A DNA stretch of 64,000 nucleotides from Peptacetobacter hiranonis (GCF_008151785.1 NZ_CP036523.1:62001-126000); one strand, 5' to 3'; shown: positions 18,002 to 32,044, counted from the first letter of the stretch. The notes: a model not told the origin generated them from the letters alone. Made by a program: numbers and translations.

Positions 18002-18048
18002 AAAAAAATATTGTCCTATATAATTTTATCACATATATAGGACAATAT
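18002..18048 (-). terminator. Terminator of the EF-G-like gene
   Basis: A 15-bp stem (18008-18022 with 18034-18048) with an 11-base loop is followed by TTTTTT on the minus strand. Confidence 0.8.
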
Positions 18049-18092
18049 CTTAAAATATTATGTTAAACTCTAAGTTTTTTGTTCAAATAAAT

Positions 18093-20018
18093 TTATTTTT
18101 TAGCTGCTGCAACTATTTTTTCAGCTATCTGGTTAGGAACTTCTGCATATCTAGCAAATTCCATTTCAAAGTATCCTCTACCCTGAGTCATAGCTCTTAA
18201 ATCTATTGCATATTTGAATGTTTCTGCCTGTGGAGCTTCAGCTATTAATAACTGTTTTCCATTGTCAGTAGGTTCCATACCTAGTATTTTACCTCTTCTC
18301 TTGTTTATATCTCCCATAACATCTCCCATGTATTCATCTGGTATTGTTATAGAAAGTTTCATGATTGGTTCAAGAAGTACTGGCTGTGCTTCTTCCATAC
18401 CTTTTTTGAATGCTATAGAAGCTGCCATTTTGAATGCCATTTCAGAAGAGTCAACATCGTGATAAGAACCATCATAAAGAACAGCTTTTATATTGCATAC
18501 TGGATATCCTGCTAGTATACCTTTTGCCATACTTTCTTTTAATCCTTTTTCAACTGCTGGTATATACTGTTTTGGAACTGAACCACCGAATATTTCTTCA
18601 TCAAATTCAAATTCATTTTCACATCTTTCAAATCTGATTTTTACATCTCCATACTGTCCATGTCCACCAGACTGTTTTTTATGTTTTCCTTGAACATCTG
18701 ATTTACCTTTTATTGTTTCTCTATATGCAACTTTAAGGTCGCTAAGTTCTACTTCTGTACCAAATTTGTCTTTCATTTTGTTTATTACAGTTTTTAGATG
18801 AAGTTCACCCTGTCCACCTAGAAGAGCCTGTTTTGTTTCAGAATTTCTGTAGAAATCAAGAGTTGGATCTTCTTCTGTTAGTTTTGATAATATTGTTCCA
18901 ACTTTTTCATCGTCGTTTTTGTTTTTAGGACTAACAGCATAGTATATCTGTGGTTTAGGGAAGTTTATTTCATCTTCTGGTATTTCATCTTTGCAAGTAG
19001 ATATAGTATCTCCTGTTTTTAATGTTGGAGATTTAGCAACTATTATTATATCTCCTGCTTTTGCTGATTCAAGTTCTATAAGTTCACTTCCGTTTATAGA
19101 GTATATATTTGCTAATTTATCTTTTACTTCTCTGTTTAGGTTGTATACTTCTGTTTCTTTCTTAACTGTACCCTGAACTATTTTTATGTAAGACATTTTT
19201 CCTACGAATGGGTCTACTACAGTTTTGAATACCTGTCCTTTGAATGGACTTTCATTGTCAAGATATGTAGGTTCTATATAACTTGATATAGTGTCTATTA
19301 TTTCTTTTGTTCCTACGTTATTTATAGTTGATCCAGATATAACTGGTATTATGTCGCCTTTGTGAACTCCTATGATTATACCTTTCTGTATTTCTTCTTT
19401 AGTTAATTCTTCTCCACTGAAGTATTTTTCTAAAGTTTCGTCGTCAGTTTCAGCTATTAATTCCATAAGAGCTTCTTTCATGCTTATTGCCTGTTCTTTG
19501 AATTCGCCTTCTAAGTCGTCTACATTTTCAAAAACATTGTGTAATCCACAGAATTTTTTATCTTTGTATATTGGGCTTATCATAGCTATTATTTTATGAG
19601 CGAATTTTCCGTTTAGCATTTCTATAACGTCTTTATATCTAGCTTTTTCATTATCTATTTTATTTATAAACATTAATTTTGGTATTCCTTCAGTAAGCTC
19701 TATTGCTTTTTCAGTTCCTACCTGTAATGGATCTGTTGCATCTATTACTATAACTGCTAAATCACATACTTTTAGAGCTGATATAACATCACCGCTGAAA
19801 TCAGAATAACCTGGAGTGTCCAGTAAATTGAATTTATAGTCGTCGTATTCTATTGGAATAAGACCCATACTATAAGTCATATTTGCTTTTGCAGTAAGTT
19901 TAGGTATTTTTTTTGCATTTGCTACGTGAGATATTGTTTCTATAAGATTTGTTTTCCCACATCCACTGTGACCTAATATTGCTACATTTCTTATCATTTT
20001 GCTATCATATACTTTCAT
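18093..20018 (-). CDS. Elongation factor G-like GTPase (FusA paralogue)
   Basis: A 641-residue translational GTPase of the EF-G family. G1 is GHSGCGKT at residues 16-23, G3 is DTPG at 67-70 and G4 is NKID at 119-122. The domain IV block KQSGGHGQYGDVKI and the domain V segments follow in normal order. It is shorter than canonical EF-G (about 690) and resembles the EF-G-like paralogues near radA/disA or elsewhere in Clostridia. It is not the str-operon fusA, since no ribosomal protein genes adjoin it. The ATG at 20018 has AAAGGTGGGTG before it; the frame extends 26 codons upstream without support. Exact role unknown. Confidence 0.88.
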   Translation of the reverse strand: MKVYDSKMIRNVAILGHSGCGKTNLIETISHVANAKKIPKLTAKANMTYSMGLIPIEYDDYKFNLLDTPGYSDFSGDVISALKVCDLAVIVIDATDPLQVGTEKAIELTEGIPKLMFINKIDNEKARYKDVIEMLNGKFAHKIIAMISPIYKDKKFCGLHNVFENVDDLEGEFKEQAISMKEALMELIAETDDETLEKYFSGEELTKEEIQKGIIIGVHKGDIIPVISGSTINNVGTKEIIDTISSYIEPTYLDNESPFKGQVFKTVVDPFVGKMSYIKIVQGTVKKETEVYNLNREVKDKLANIYSINGSELIELESAKAGDIIIVAKSPTLKTGDTISTCKDEIPEDEINFPKPQIYYAVSPKNKNDDEKVGTILSKLTEEDPTLDFYRNSETKQALLGGQGELHLKTVINKMKDKFGTEVELSDLKVAYRETIKGKSDVQGKHKKQSGGHGQYGDVKIRFERCENEFEFDEEIFGGSVPKQYIPAVEKGLKESMAKGILAGYPVCNIKAVLYDGSYHDVDSSEMAFKMAASIAFKKGMEEAQPVLLEPIMKLSITIPDEYMGDVMGDINKRRGKILGMEPTDNGKQLLIAEAPQAETFKYAIDLRAMTQGRGYFEMEFARYAEVPNQIAEKIVAAAKK

Positions 20019-20215
20019 ATGAACACCCACCTTTGAGAATAGTAATTTTTTTAAATTAATAAAATAATTTGCAATTTGTTTAGAGCCGAAGAACAACTCT
20101 ACAATGTATTAAATTCTATATATAAATACGTTTTCCTCTTTTATTTTAAAAATTTTTTAACTTTTTTGAAAAATATTTTTCTCAACTAATTTTTTGTCTT
20201 TTTATGATAATTTTT

Positions 20216-20716
20216 CTATTTCTCAACGACTTCTTTTACTTTATTTTTAAGTCTAGTTAAATCGTCTTCATTTGGGTGATTTAAAGCTTCTTCAAAGTTT
20301 TTAATTAAACTTAGTATTTGTTCGTCACCTGGTTTTTCAGCTAACATTTTTTCATATCTAGCTTTAACACCTTGCTGCATTTTACCCTGGCACATAAATT
20401 CACCGATTACATCACAGCTTTTATCTATTTCTTTTTTTACATTGTTTATTACCATGTTTAGATAGTCTTCATCTCCAGCTCCAGCTGAGCCAAATAAGAA
20501 TACTTTTTTATCTTTTAATTCTGATATAAAGTCTTTTATTTCTTCGTTACACGTTCCCTTGTCTGTCCAGAATCCTATAAATATTACATCTGATTTTTTT
20601 GCTTTTTCATCTGGCTGTCCAAAATAAACACATTCTGAACCTAGTACTTCTGCTACATTATCTGCTAATAATTTTGTATTTCCTGTAGATGTTGCATAAA
20701 CAACTGAATAATTCAT
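20216..20716 (-). CDS. Flavodoxin-family protein
   Basis: A 166-residue FMN-binding fold. The phosphate-binding loop is YATSTGNTKLL near residues 7-17, and FIGFWTDKGTCNEEIKDF and LFGSAGAGDEDYLN form the other flavin-binding loops. The acidic C-terminal tail is longer than in minimal flavodoxins. It probably serves as an electron carrier. It stands alone between pyc and the EF-G-like gene, so the partner is not indicated. The ATG follows an AGAGGAAATAG-type binding site. Confidence 0.88.
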   Translation of the reverse strand: MNYSVVYATSTGNTKLLADNVAEVLGSECVYFGQPDEKAKKSDVIFIGFWTDKGTCNEEIKDFISELKDKKVFLFGSAGAGDEDYLNMVINNVKKEIDKSCDVIGEFMCQGKMQQGVKARYEKMLAEKPGDEQILSLIKNFEEALNHPNEDDLTRLKNKVKEVVEK

Positions 20717-20837
20717 ATCTATTTCCTCTTTTCTATAAATAATTTTATTAACTAAATTATATCACTTTTTAATAATTATGTTTTAAAATCTTTTTATCTG
20801 AATTTTTCTATGATAATGTTATATATATTATATTCTA

Positions 20838-20880
20838 AAAAAATAAAAATAGGGAATAAGTTTAATAACTTATCCCCTAG
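20838..20880 (-). terminator. Terminator of pyc
   Basis: An 11-bp stem (TAGGGGATAAG with CTTATTCCCTA) is followed by TTTTTATTTTTT on the minus strand, about 20 bp after the pyc stop. Confidence 0.85.
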
Positions 20881-20898
20881 ATTATGATTTTTATTAAA

Positions 20899-23800
20899 TT
20901 ATTCTGCTTCTTTCATTATCATAAGTAGCTGTTTGTCTACTACCATGTCACCATCTGCAACTTTGATAGATTTTATTACACCGTCAGTTTTAGCAACTAT
21001 GTTAGTTTCCATCTTCATAGCTTCTATTACTATTAATGGCTGGTTCTTAGTTACTTCGTCTCCTTCTTTTACAAGAAGTTTAACTACTTTACCTGGTATA
21101 CTTGCACCTATCTGAAGTGGATCTCCCATGTCAGCTTTTTCAACATGGTTTATAGCTCCTGAGAAGTTATTATCTTTGATTTCAACAGATCTCATCATTC
21201 CATTTAATTCGAAATCAACAGTTCTGAATCCGTCATCTTTAACATCTCCTATGTCAGTAAGTCTTATAGTTAAGTTTTTACCTTCTTCTATTTCAACTTC
21301 ACATTCTTCATTTTTGTTTAATCCGTAGAAGAATACATCACTTTCTAGTTTAGATATTTCATTGTATTCATGTATGTGTTCTAAATATTCTTCATATACT
21401 TTTGGATATAATGCATAACTTATAGCCTGAAGGTCTGTTACTTCTTTTAATTCGAATTTTTCTTTTAAGTGCTGTTTTATAGCATCGAAATCTTCTGGTG
21501 GTAGAAGTGAACCTGGTCTTACAGTTATAGCTTCTTCACCTTTTAATACTACTTCTGATAATTCTTTTGGTACTCCACCTTCTGGCTGTCCTATCATACC
21601 TTTGCAGTAATCAACTACTGAGTCTGGGAATGCAAGGTGTTTTCCTTCTTCGTATATGTTTTCTTTTGTTAAGTTGTTTTTAGACATGAATATTGCTAAG
21701 TCCCCAACTACTTTTGATGATGGAGTAACTTTTATTATGTCACCAACTATTTCATTTGCAACTTTGTAGTTTTCTTTTACTTCATCGAATCTACCTACTA
21801 ATCCTAAGCTGTCTGCCTGAGGTTTTAAGTTAGTGTACTGTCCACCTGGTATTTCGAAGTTGTATATTTCTGCACAAGAGTTTGTAAGGTCTGATTCAAA
21901 TCTTTTGTATACTTTTCTTAAGTCTTTGTAGTATCTTCCAAGCTGATCATATCCGTATAAGTCTATTCCTGTGTCTCTTTCTGTGTGTTTTAATGCTTCA
22001 ACTATAGCATTTAGAGAAGGCTGACTTGTTAATCCTGCCATTGATTCTAATGCACAGTCTATTATATCTACTCCTGCTTCTGCTGCCATTAAGCAAAGTG
22101 CAACACCGTTTCCACTTGTATCGTGAGTATGTAGGTGTATAGGAGCTTTTACTTCTTTTTTAAGTTCTTTTACTAAAGTATATGCAGCATAAGGTTTTAA
22201 TAGACCAGACATGTCTTTTATTGCTATTATGTCAGAACCTAATGCTTCTAATTCTTTAGCCATTTTTATGTAGTATTCTAAGTTATATTTAGATTTGCTC
22301 TTATCTAATATGTCTCCTGTGTAGCACATTGTACCTTCTACTATTTTTCCAGTTTCTAGAGCTGTTGTTATAGATGGTTTCATGTTTTCTACCCAGTTTA
22401 GTGAGTCAAATATTCTAAATACGTCTATTCCTTCTCTTGCAGATGCTTTTATGAATTCTTCTATTACGTTGTCTGGATAGTTTTTGTACCCAACAGCATT
22501 AGAAGCTCTTAGTAACATCTGGAAGTTTATATCTGGTATAGCTTCTCTTAATTTCTGAAGTCTTTTCCATGGAGATTCTTTTAGGAATCTGTATGCAACG
22601 TCGTATGTAGCTCCACCCCACATTTCAAGTGAGAATAAGTCTTTCTGATATTTATCAGTTGCTTCTGCTACGTTTAAGAAGTCATTAGTTCTAAATCTAG
22701 TAGCTAGTAATGACTGATGAGCATCACGCATAGTTGTATCAGTTAATAATACTTTTTTATCGTTTGCTATTCCTTCTATGTATGCTTTTTTGCCAAGTCT
22801 TTCAAATTTAGCTTTACTTCCTTCTATTATAGGAACTTCTCTTGATAAGTCTGGTTCGTGTAATGCATCAAATCTTGGTTTTTCTGCACATTTATTTTCA
22901 TTTACTATTACGTTTCCTATGTACTGTAATAGTTTAGTTCCTCTGTCTTTACTTTCCTGTATATCGAATAGTTCTGGGTTTTCATCTATAAATTTAGTTG
23001 AGCATAGACCTTTTTCAAACTGAGGGTTGTTAAGTACATTTACAAGGAATCCTACATTTGTTTTAACCCCTCTAACTCTCATTTCTTTTATAGATCTTAG
23101 AGTTTTGTTTATAGCTCCTTTGAATGTTCTATCATAAGAAATTGTTTTAACAAGTAAGCTGTCGTAGTATGGGCTTATGTTTGCACCTGTAAATCCATTT
23201 CCACCATCAAGTCTTATACCAAATCCTGAACCAGTTCTATATACCTGTATTTTTCCTGTATCAGGCATGAAGTTGTTTTTAGGGTCTTCAGTAGTAACAC
23301 GGCACTGTATAGAGTATCCTCTAAGCTGTACGTCATCCTGAGATTTTATGTCTATTTCAGGGCTATCTAAAGAGTATCCTTCTGCAACTAGTATCTGGCT
23401 CTGAACTATGTCTATTCCTGTTACCATTTCAGATACAGTGTGTTCAACCTGTATTCTTGTGTTCATTTCTATGAAGTAGTGGTTTCCATGTTTATCAACA
23501 AGGAATTCTAATGTACCAGCACTTGAATATCCAACGTGTTTAGCAAGTTTTACTGCATCAGCACATATTTCCTGTCTAGTTTTTTCACTTAAAGAGAATG
23601 CTGGTGCGTATTCTATTATTTTCTGATGTCTTCTCTGAACAGAGCAGTCTCTTTCATAAAGATGTACTAAGTTTCCATACTGGTCACCTAATATCTGTAC
23701 TTCTATATGTTTTGGATCTTCTATATATTTTTCTATGAATATTATATCTTCACCAAATGCTTTTCTTGATTCACTACAAGCTGTTTCATATTCTAATTCT

Positions 23801-24342
23801 AAGTCTTCTTCACGGTGAACAATTCTCATACCTCTACCGCCACCACCGTTAGAAGCTTTTATCATTACTGGATAACCTATCTGAGCAGCGACTTCTTTAG
23901 CTTCAGCTGTAGATTTTATAGCTTTTTCTACACCAGGTATAGTTTGAACATTTACCTCGTGAGCTATTTTTTTAGAATTTATTTTATCTCCCATAAGATC
24001 CATTATTTCTGAAGATGGACCTATGAATGTTATTCCATTTTCTTCACATTTTCTAGCAAATTCTGCATTTTCAGCTAAGAATCCATATCCAGGATGTATA
24101 GCATCTACTTTTTTTCTTTTAGCAAGAGCTATTATTCCATCCATATCAAGATATGCATCTATAGGACCTTTTCCTTCTCCTATTAAGTAAGATTCGTCAG
24201 CTTTAGTTCTGAATAATCCATATTTATCTTCTTTACTGTATATACCTACACTTTTTATTCCAAGTTCTGAACATGCTCTAAATATTCTTATAGCTATTTC
24301 ACCTCTGTTAGCCACAAGTATTTTATTAAACTTTTTAGTCAT
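20899..24342 (-). CDS. pyc: Pyruvate carboxylase
   Basis: Biotin enzyme that carboxylates pyruvate to oxaloacetate. The 1147 residues hold all three domains. The biotin carboxylase part starts NKILVANRGEIAIR, with the ATP-grasp glycine loop ASNGGGGRGMR near 164-174. The carboxyltransferase part starts near 530, with DAHQSLLATR. The C-terminal biotinyl domain has EAMKMET with the biotinylated Lys at 1110. Single-chain form, intact. AAGGAGGAT lies before the ATG. It stands alone, between its own terminator and rRNA operon 1. Confidence 0.98.
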   Translation of the reverse strand: MTKKFNKILVANRGEIAIRIFRACSELGIKSVGIYSKEDKYGLFRTKADESYLIGEGKGPIDAYLDMDGIIALAKRKKVDAIHPGYGFLAENAEFARKCEENGITFIGPSSEIMDLMGDKINSKKIAHEVNVQTIPGVEKAIKSTAEAKEVAAQIGYPVMIKASNGGGGRGMRIVHREEDLELEYETACSESRKAFGEDIIFIEKYIEDPKHIEVQILGDQYGNLVHLYERDCSVQRRHQKIIEYAPAFSLSEKTRQEICADAVKLAKHVGYSSAGTLEFLVDKHGNHYFIEMNTRIQVEHTVSEMVTGIDIVQSQILVAEGYSLDSPEIDIKSQDDVQLRGYSIQCRVTTEDPKNNFMPDTGKIQVYRTGSGFGIRLDGGNGFTGANISPYYDSLLVKTISYDRTFKGAINKTLRSIKEMRVRGVKTNVGFLVNVLNNPQFEKGLCSTKFIDENPELFDIQESKDRGTKLLQYIGNVIVNENKCAEKPRFDALHEPDLSREVPIIEGSKAKFERLGKKAYIEGIANDKKVLLTDTTMRDAHQSLLATRFRTNDFLNVAEATDKYQKDLFSLEMWGGATYDVAYRFLKESPWKRLQKLREAIPDINFQMLLRASNAVGYKNYPDNVIEEFIKASAREGIDVFRIFDSLNWVENMKPSITTALETGKIVEGTMCYTGDILDKSKSKYNLEYYIKMAKELEALGSDIIAIKDMSGLLKPYAAYTLVKELKKEVKAPIHLHTHDTSGNGVALCLMAAEAGVDIIDCALESMAGLTSQPSLNAIVEALKHTERDTGIDLYGYDQLGRYYKDLRKVYKRFESDLTNSCAEIYNFEIPGGQYTNLKPQADSLGLVGRFDEVKENYKVANEIVGDIIKVTPSSKVVGDLAIFMSKNNLTKENIYEEGKHLAFPDSVVDYCKGMIGQPEGGVPKELSEVVLKGEEAITVRPGSLLPPEDFDAIKQHLKEKFELKEVTDLQAISYALYPKVYEEYLEHIHEYNEISKLESDVFFYGLNKNEECEVEIEEGKNLTIRLTDIGDVKDDGFRTVDFELNGMMRSVEIKDNNFSGAINHVEKADMGDPLQIGASIPGKVVKLLVKEGDEVTKNQPLIVIEAMKMETNIVAKTDGVIKSIKVADGDMVVDKQLLMIMKEAE

Positions 24343-24610
24343 CAGATTATCCTCCTTATTTATTCTTATATTGATAATTTCACTTTTAACCTTATCTAAA
24401 AATATTAGACTCCACTATATAAATCTAAGATAAATATCTTCTTTTATAAAGAATTATTTTCCCACTTCCCTATAATAATATCATTTTTATTTTCAAAAAT
24501 AAAGTAAATAGTATTTTTTTTAGTGTCTTGTTTATTATAACACTAATTAAACGGCTTTTTACTTTTATTTTTAAATTTATTAATAAATAAGTGATTTTTT
24601 TGAAATTTTC
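24343..24610. other. Gene-free AT-rich gap upstream of pyc
   Basis: The gap holds the pyc leader and promoter region and the end of rRNA operon 1. I see no convincing -35/-10 pair, no riboswitch core and no open frame with a binding site. A TTGTTTATTATAACA stretch near 24530-24544 resembles a redox-repressor (Rex) half-site pair only loosely. Confidence 0.4.
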
Positions 24611-24644
24611 AAAAAAAAATAACTCTCCTCAATTAGAGAGTTAT
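24611..24644 (-). terminator. Terminator of rRNA operon 1
   Basis: A 9-bp stem ATAACTCTC/GAGAGTTAT with an 8-base loop is followed by eight T residues on the minus strand, about 130 bp after the 5S gene. Confidence 0.8.
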
Positions 24645-24775
24645 GATTATTAATCATTTTAATATATAAGCTTTTTATCGTTTTAATATTATATTTTTAC
24701 ATAGTATCAATAAATATATAATATTTTATTAACAATCTCATTAAAATACTATTTTTTGCAAAATAAAAAAAGATT

Positions 24776-24893
<118 letters not shown>

Positions 24894-24961
24894 AATCTTT
24901 ATTTTCAGAGATTGTACTCTGAAAACTACATACATATTAATCAATCTACCAAATATTTTCT

Positions 24962-27862
<2,901 letters not shown>

Positions 27863-27965
27863 AGTTACAGTTGATATTTTTTTATAAGGTTATCGTCCTT
27901 ATTTATCACATTAAGGAAATAAATGATGTCATATCATAATATATATGTAGTTTTCAAAGTACAAA

Positions 27966-28041
27966 TGGTGGAGATGAGGAGATTCGAACTCCTGACCCCT
28001 TGCTTGCAAGGCAAGTGCTCTCCCAACTGAGCTACACCCCC
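27966..28041 (-). tRNA. tRNA-Ala(TGC), spacer of rRNA operon 1
   Basis: Cloverleaf with anticodon TGC and encoded CCA, between 16S and 23S. The same gene occurs in operon 3 but not in operon 2. Confidence 0.97.
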
Positions 28042-28090
28042 ATATTAAGTTTGTATAAACTTTCAAAACTGAACAGCAGATAATTCTCCC

Positions 28091-29594
<1,504 letters not shown>

Positions 29595-29798
29595 TAAAAT
29601 TTCTTCGAAATTTTATATCGCCAACAAATTTTTCGCTAATGCTCAAAATTCCGTTGCTCAAAATAAAATTAGTTTGTTAAATCCGCTCAGATGTTATCTC
29701 AAAATATCTGGCATGGTTTGTATGGCGTTCGAATTATTTATTCGAACTAAATATATCTGCTGTTCAGTTTTCAAAGTTCATTTCTTATCTACAAGTAA
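29595..29798 (-). other. rRNA leader (operon 1)
   Basis: Transcribed leader with the 16S processing strand (GAAAACTGAACAGCAGAT) and a GTTCGAA-type hairpin shared by all three operons. This copy has an extra AT-rich insertion near 29595-29670 absent from operon 2. Confidence 0.7.
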
Positions 29799-29799
29799 T

Positions 29800-29828
29800 A
29801 TAATAACATTCATATTATATAATGTCAA
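29800..29828 (-). promoter_or_regulatory. Promoter of rRNA operon 1
   Basis: TTGACA (29828-29823), 17-bp spacer and TATTAT (29805-29800), followed by ATTACTTG. The upstream A tract and GTGTTGAC are shared with the other rRNA promoters in the window. Confidence 0.88.
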
Positions 29829-29845
29829 CACTTTTTTTATTATTT

Positions 29846-30247
29846 TTAATCATTTTGTTTTAACAATCTATTAAGGACATCATTTAACTTTAACAATGGA
29901 AGGCTAATATCTGAAAGTGCAACTATTAAATATATACTATTATTTAGCTCTTCCCATTTATATGCACTTGTTACAAATCTTTTTTTATAATCAAAATTAA
30001 TATCCGCAAAATCTGTAATCATTTCCTCTGCATTATCTAAATATTCTTCAAATATATCTTCATTATATTGATCAAATTTAGAATCAGAATATATATCTTC
30101 TACACCTATCCTTAATTTTAAAGCTATTACATCTTCTCTTTTAGTAGATTTCGTCAAATCAGTTTCTACAATAAAATCTGATTCATTATTAAATAAATCT
30201 ATAATCTCATTACTATCTAATACTTCATCACCAAAAACTACATACAT
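29846..30247 (-). CDS. Hypothetical acidic protein between the tRNA array and rRNA operon 1
   Basis: A 133-residue acidic, mostly helical protein that I do not recognise. It starts [15 protein letters not shown] and ends [13 protein letters not shown]. It has no signal peptide, membrane segment or metal motif. GAGGTAAAAGGAT precedes the ATG. The middle is rich in Asp/Glu ([27 protein letters not shown]), and the [20 protein letters not shown] end is hydrophobic. The pattern recalls immunity or immunity-like small proteins, but that is only an impression. It sits alone between the tRNA-array terminator and the rRNA promoter on the same strand. Confidence 0.7.
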   Translation of the reverse strand: MYVVFGDEVLDSNEIIDLFNNESDFIVETDLTKSTKREDVIALKLRIGVEDIYSDSKFDQYNEDIFEEYLDNAEEMITDFADINFDYKKRFVTSAYKWEELNNSIYLIVALSDISLPLLKLNDVLNRLLKQND

Positions 30248-30273
30248 ATCCTTTTACCTCAAAACAAATTTTT

Positions 30274-30308
30274 ATTAAAAATATAGTCTTTAACTTTCGC
30301 TAAAGACT
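30274..30308 (-). terminator. Terminator of the tRNA array
   Basis: An 8-bp stem AGTCTTTA/TAAAGACT with an 8-base loop and an AT-rich, T-containing tail on the minus strand, directly after the last tRNA. Confidence 0.65.
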
Positions 30309-30313
30309 TTTAC

Positions 30314-30389
30314 TGGTGGGGTTAACAGGGCTCGAACCTGTGACCCCCTGCTTGTAAGGCAGATGCTCTCCCAGCTGAGCTATAACCCC
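30314..30389 (-). tRNA. tRNA-Val(TAC), array position 45
   Basis: Anticodon TAC, CCA encoded. Last gene of the array; identical in body to the copies at 31965 and 33950. Confidence 0.96.
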
Positions 30390-30396
30390 ATAAAAA

Positions 30397-30470
30397 TGCG
30401 CCCAGAGGGACTCGAACCCGCAACCTCCTGATTCGTAGTCAGGCACTCTATCCGGTTGAGCTATGAGCGC
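30397..30470 (-). tRNA. tRNA-Arg(ACG)
   Basis: Anticodon ACG, which would be read after A-to-I editing by TadA; CCA not encoded. Only copy in the window and outside the duplicated module. Confidence 0.95.
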
Positions 30471-30499
30471 ATATTAATATTATATTATCAAATAGTTAT

Positions 30500-30573
30500 T
30501 GGAGGCGACATCCAGATTCGAACTGGAGATCAAGGAGTTGCAGTCCATTGCCTTACCGCTTGGCTATGTCGCC
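30500..30573 (-). tRNA. tRNA-Cys(GCA), module 1
   Basis: Anticodon GCA, discriminator T, CCA encoded. Copy of the gene at 32405. Confidence 0.95.
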
Positions 30574-30579
30574 GAAAAG

Positions 30580-30652
30580 TGATCTATCCGCGATTCGAAC
30601 GCGGGACACCTTGATTAAAAGTCAAGTGCTCTACCGACTGAGCTAATAGACC
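30580..30652 (-). tRNA. tRNA-Lys(TTT), module 1
   Basis: Anticodon TTT, CCA not encoded. Same body as 31216, which does encode CCA. Confidence 0.95.
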
Positions 30653-30663
30653 ATATTATTTTT

Positions 30664-30741
<78 letters not shown>

Positions 30742-30746
30742 ACAAA

Positions 30747-30823
30747 TGGTGGACCATCAGGGACTCGAACCCCAGACCTACCGGTTATGAGCCGGGCGCT
30801 CTAACCAACTGAGCTAATGGTCC
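30747..30823 (-). tRNA. tRNA with CAT anticodon, probably Ile2, module 1
   Basis: Anticodon CAT, CCA encoded. The GGACCAT acceptor and D arm resemble the tRNA-Ile2 whose C34 is changed to lysidine; elongator Met cannot be excluded by eye. Copies at 32742 and 60954. Confidence 0.85.
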
Positions 30824-30832
30824 TCATTATCT

Positions 30833-30909
30833 TGGTAGCGGTAACAGGAGTCGAACCTGTGACCTTTCGGGTATGAACCGAACGCTCTAGCCAACTAAGC
30901 TATACCGCC
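30833..30909 (-). tRNA. tRNA-Met(CAT), elongator, module 1
   Basis: Anticodon CAT, acceptor GGCGGTA as in elongator tRNA-Met of Firmicutes, CCA encoded. Confidence 0.92.
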
Positions 30910-30917
30910 ACACTATA

Positions 30918-30993
30918 TGGTGCCCAGAGGCGGAATCGAACCACCGACACGGGGATTTTCAGTCCCCTGCTCTACCGACTGAGCTATCTGGGC
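30918..30993 (-). tRNA. tRNA-Phe(GAA), module 1
   Basis: Anticodon GAA, CCA encoded. Copy at 32913. Confidence 0.96.
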
Positions 30994-31022
30994 ATATTTT
31001 ATCAAAAAATAAAAATAAAGTA

Positions 31023-31106
31023 TGGTGCGGATGAAGGGAGTCGAACCCCCACGCCGTAGGCGCTAGATCCTAAGTCTAGTGCGTCTGCCAATTCCGCCAC
31101 ATCCGC
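31023..31106 (-). tRNA. tRNA-Leu(TAG), module 1, extra copy
   Basis: Class II tRNA with a variable arm, anticodon TAG, CCA encoded. This copy between Phe and Ser has no counterpart in module 2. Confidence 0.96.
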
Positions 31107-31113
31107 ATATACT

Positions 31114-31202
<89 letters not shown>

Positions 31203-31215
31203 ATGTATAAAAAAA

Positions 31216-31291
31216 TGGTGATCTATCCGCGATTCGAACGCGGGACACCTTGATTAAAAGTCAAGTGCTCTACCGACTGAGCTAATAGACC
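31216..31291 (-). tRNA. tRNA-Lys(TTT), module 1, second copy
   Basis: Anticodon TTT, CCA encoded. At the matching place module 2 has Lys(CTT). Confidence 0.96.
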
Positions 31292-31305
31292 ACAAAAAAT
31301 AAAAA

Positions 31306-31380
31306 TGGCTGGGGATATAGGATTCGAACCTATGCATACATGAGTCAGAGTCATGTGCCTTACCGCTTGGCGAATCCCCA
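31306..31380 (-). tRNA. tRNA-Gln(CTG)
   Basis: Anticodon CTG, acceptor TGGGGAT, CCA encoded. Module 2 has Gln(TTG) here. Confidence 0.94.
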
Positions 31381-31408
31381 ACATTGGTAAATATTAAGTT
31401 ATGTGTTT

Positions 31409-31485
<77 letters not shown>

Positions 31486-31507
31486 ACAAAACTGAATTAA
31501 TAAAATA

Positions 31508-31591
31508 TGGTGCGGATGAAGGGAGTCGAACCCCCACGCCGTAGGCGCTAGATCCTAAGTCTAGTGCGTCTGCCAATTCCGCCACATCCGC
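31508..31591 (-). tRNA. tRNA-Leu(TAG), module 1
   Basis: Class II tRNA, anticodon TAG, CCA encoded. Copy at 33488. Confidence 0.96.
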
Positions 31592-31604
31592 GTATATTTT
31601 ATTT

Positions 31605-31689
31605 TGGTGGAGGATGGTGGATTCGAACCACCGAAAGCGATGCTAACAGATTTACAGTCTGCCCCCTTTGGCCACTCGGGAAATCCTCC
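31605..31689 (-). tRNA. tRNA-Tyr(GTA), module 1
   Basis: Class II tRNA, anticodon GTA, CCA encoded. Confidence 0.96.
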
Positions 31690-31694
31690 ATATT

Positions 31695-31770
31695 TGGAGC
31701 TGGTGATAGGACTCGAACCTACAACCTGCTGATTACAAGTCAGCTGCTCTACCAATTGAGCCACACCAGC
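31695..31770 (-). tRNA. tRNA-Thr(TGT), module 1
   Basis: Anticodon TGT, discriminator T, CCA encoded. Confidence 0.96.
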
Positions 31771-31774
31771 ATAT

Positions 31775-31850
31775 TGGCGGGAATAACAGGACTCGAACCT
31801 GTGACCCAATGATTAACAGTCATTTGCTCTACCAACTGAGCCATATTCCC
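31775..31850 (-). tRNA. tRNA-Asn(GTT), module 1
   Basis: Anticodon GTT, discriminator G, CCA encoded. Confidence 0.95.
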
Positions 31851-31879
31851 ACATTTTTAGTATTTATTTTTTTATAAAG

Positions 31880-31956
31880 TGGCGACTCGGATGGGGCTCG
31901 AACCCACGACCTCCAGCGTGACAGGCTGGCATTCTAACCAACTGAACTACCGAGCC
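31880..31956 (-). tRNA. tRNA-Asp(GTC), module 1
   Basis: Anticodon GTC, discriminator G, CCA encoded. The T-loop region has GGGTTCGAGCCCC here and GGGTTCGAACCCC in the copy at 33865. Confidence 0.96.
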
Positions 31957-31964
31957 ACTTTATT

Positions 31965-32040
31965 TGGTGGGGTTAACAGGGCTCGAACCTGTGACCCCCT
32001 GCTTGTAAGGCAGATGCTCTCCCAGCTGAGCTATAACCCC
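31965..32040 (-). tRNA. tRNA-Val(TAC), module 1
   Basis: Anticodon TAC, CCA encoded. Confidence 0.96.
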
Positions 32041-32044
32041 ATTT

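Noticed and set aside
18093-20018. Tetracycline-resistance ribosomal protection protein
   Set aside because: The family blocks fit an EF-G paralogue in a housekeeping context. No Tet(M)-type features, leader peptide or mobile context.
20216-20716. Assignment of the flavodoxin as BilS or another named flavodoxin
   Set aside because: No partner gene adjoins it and no family-specific motif is visible. Kept as flavodoxin family only.
24526-24548. Rex-like operator upstream of pyc
   Set aside because: TTGTTTATTATAACA matches the Rex consensus only partly and lies about 190 bp from the start codon. Too weak to call.
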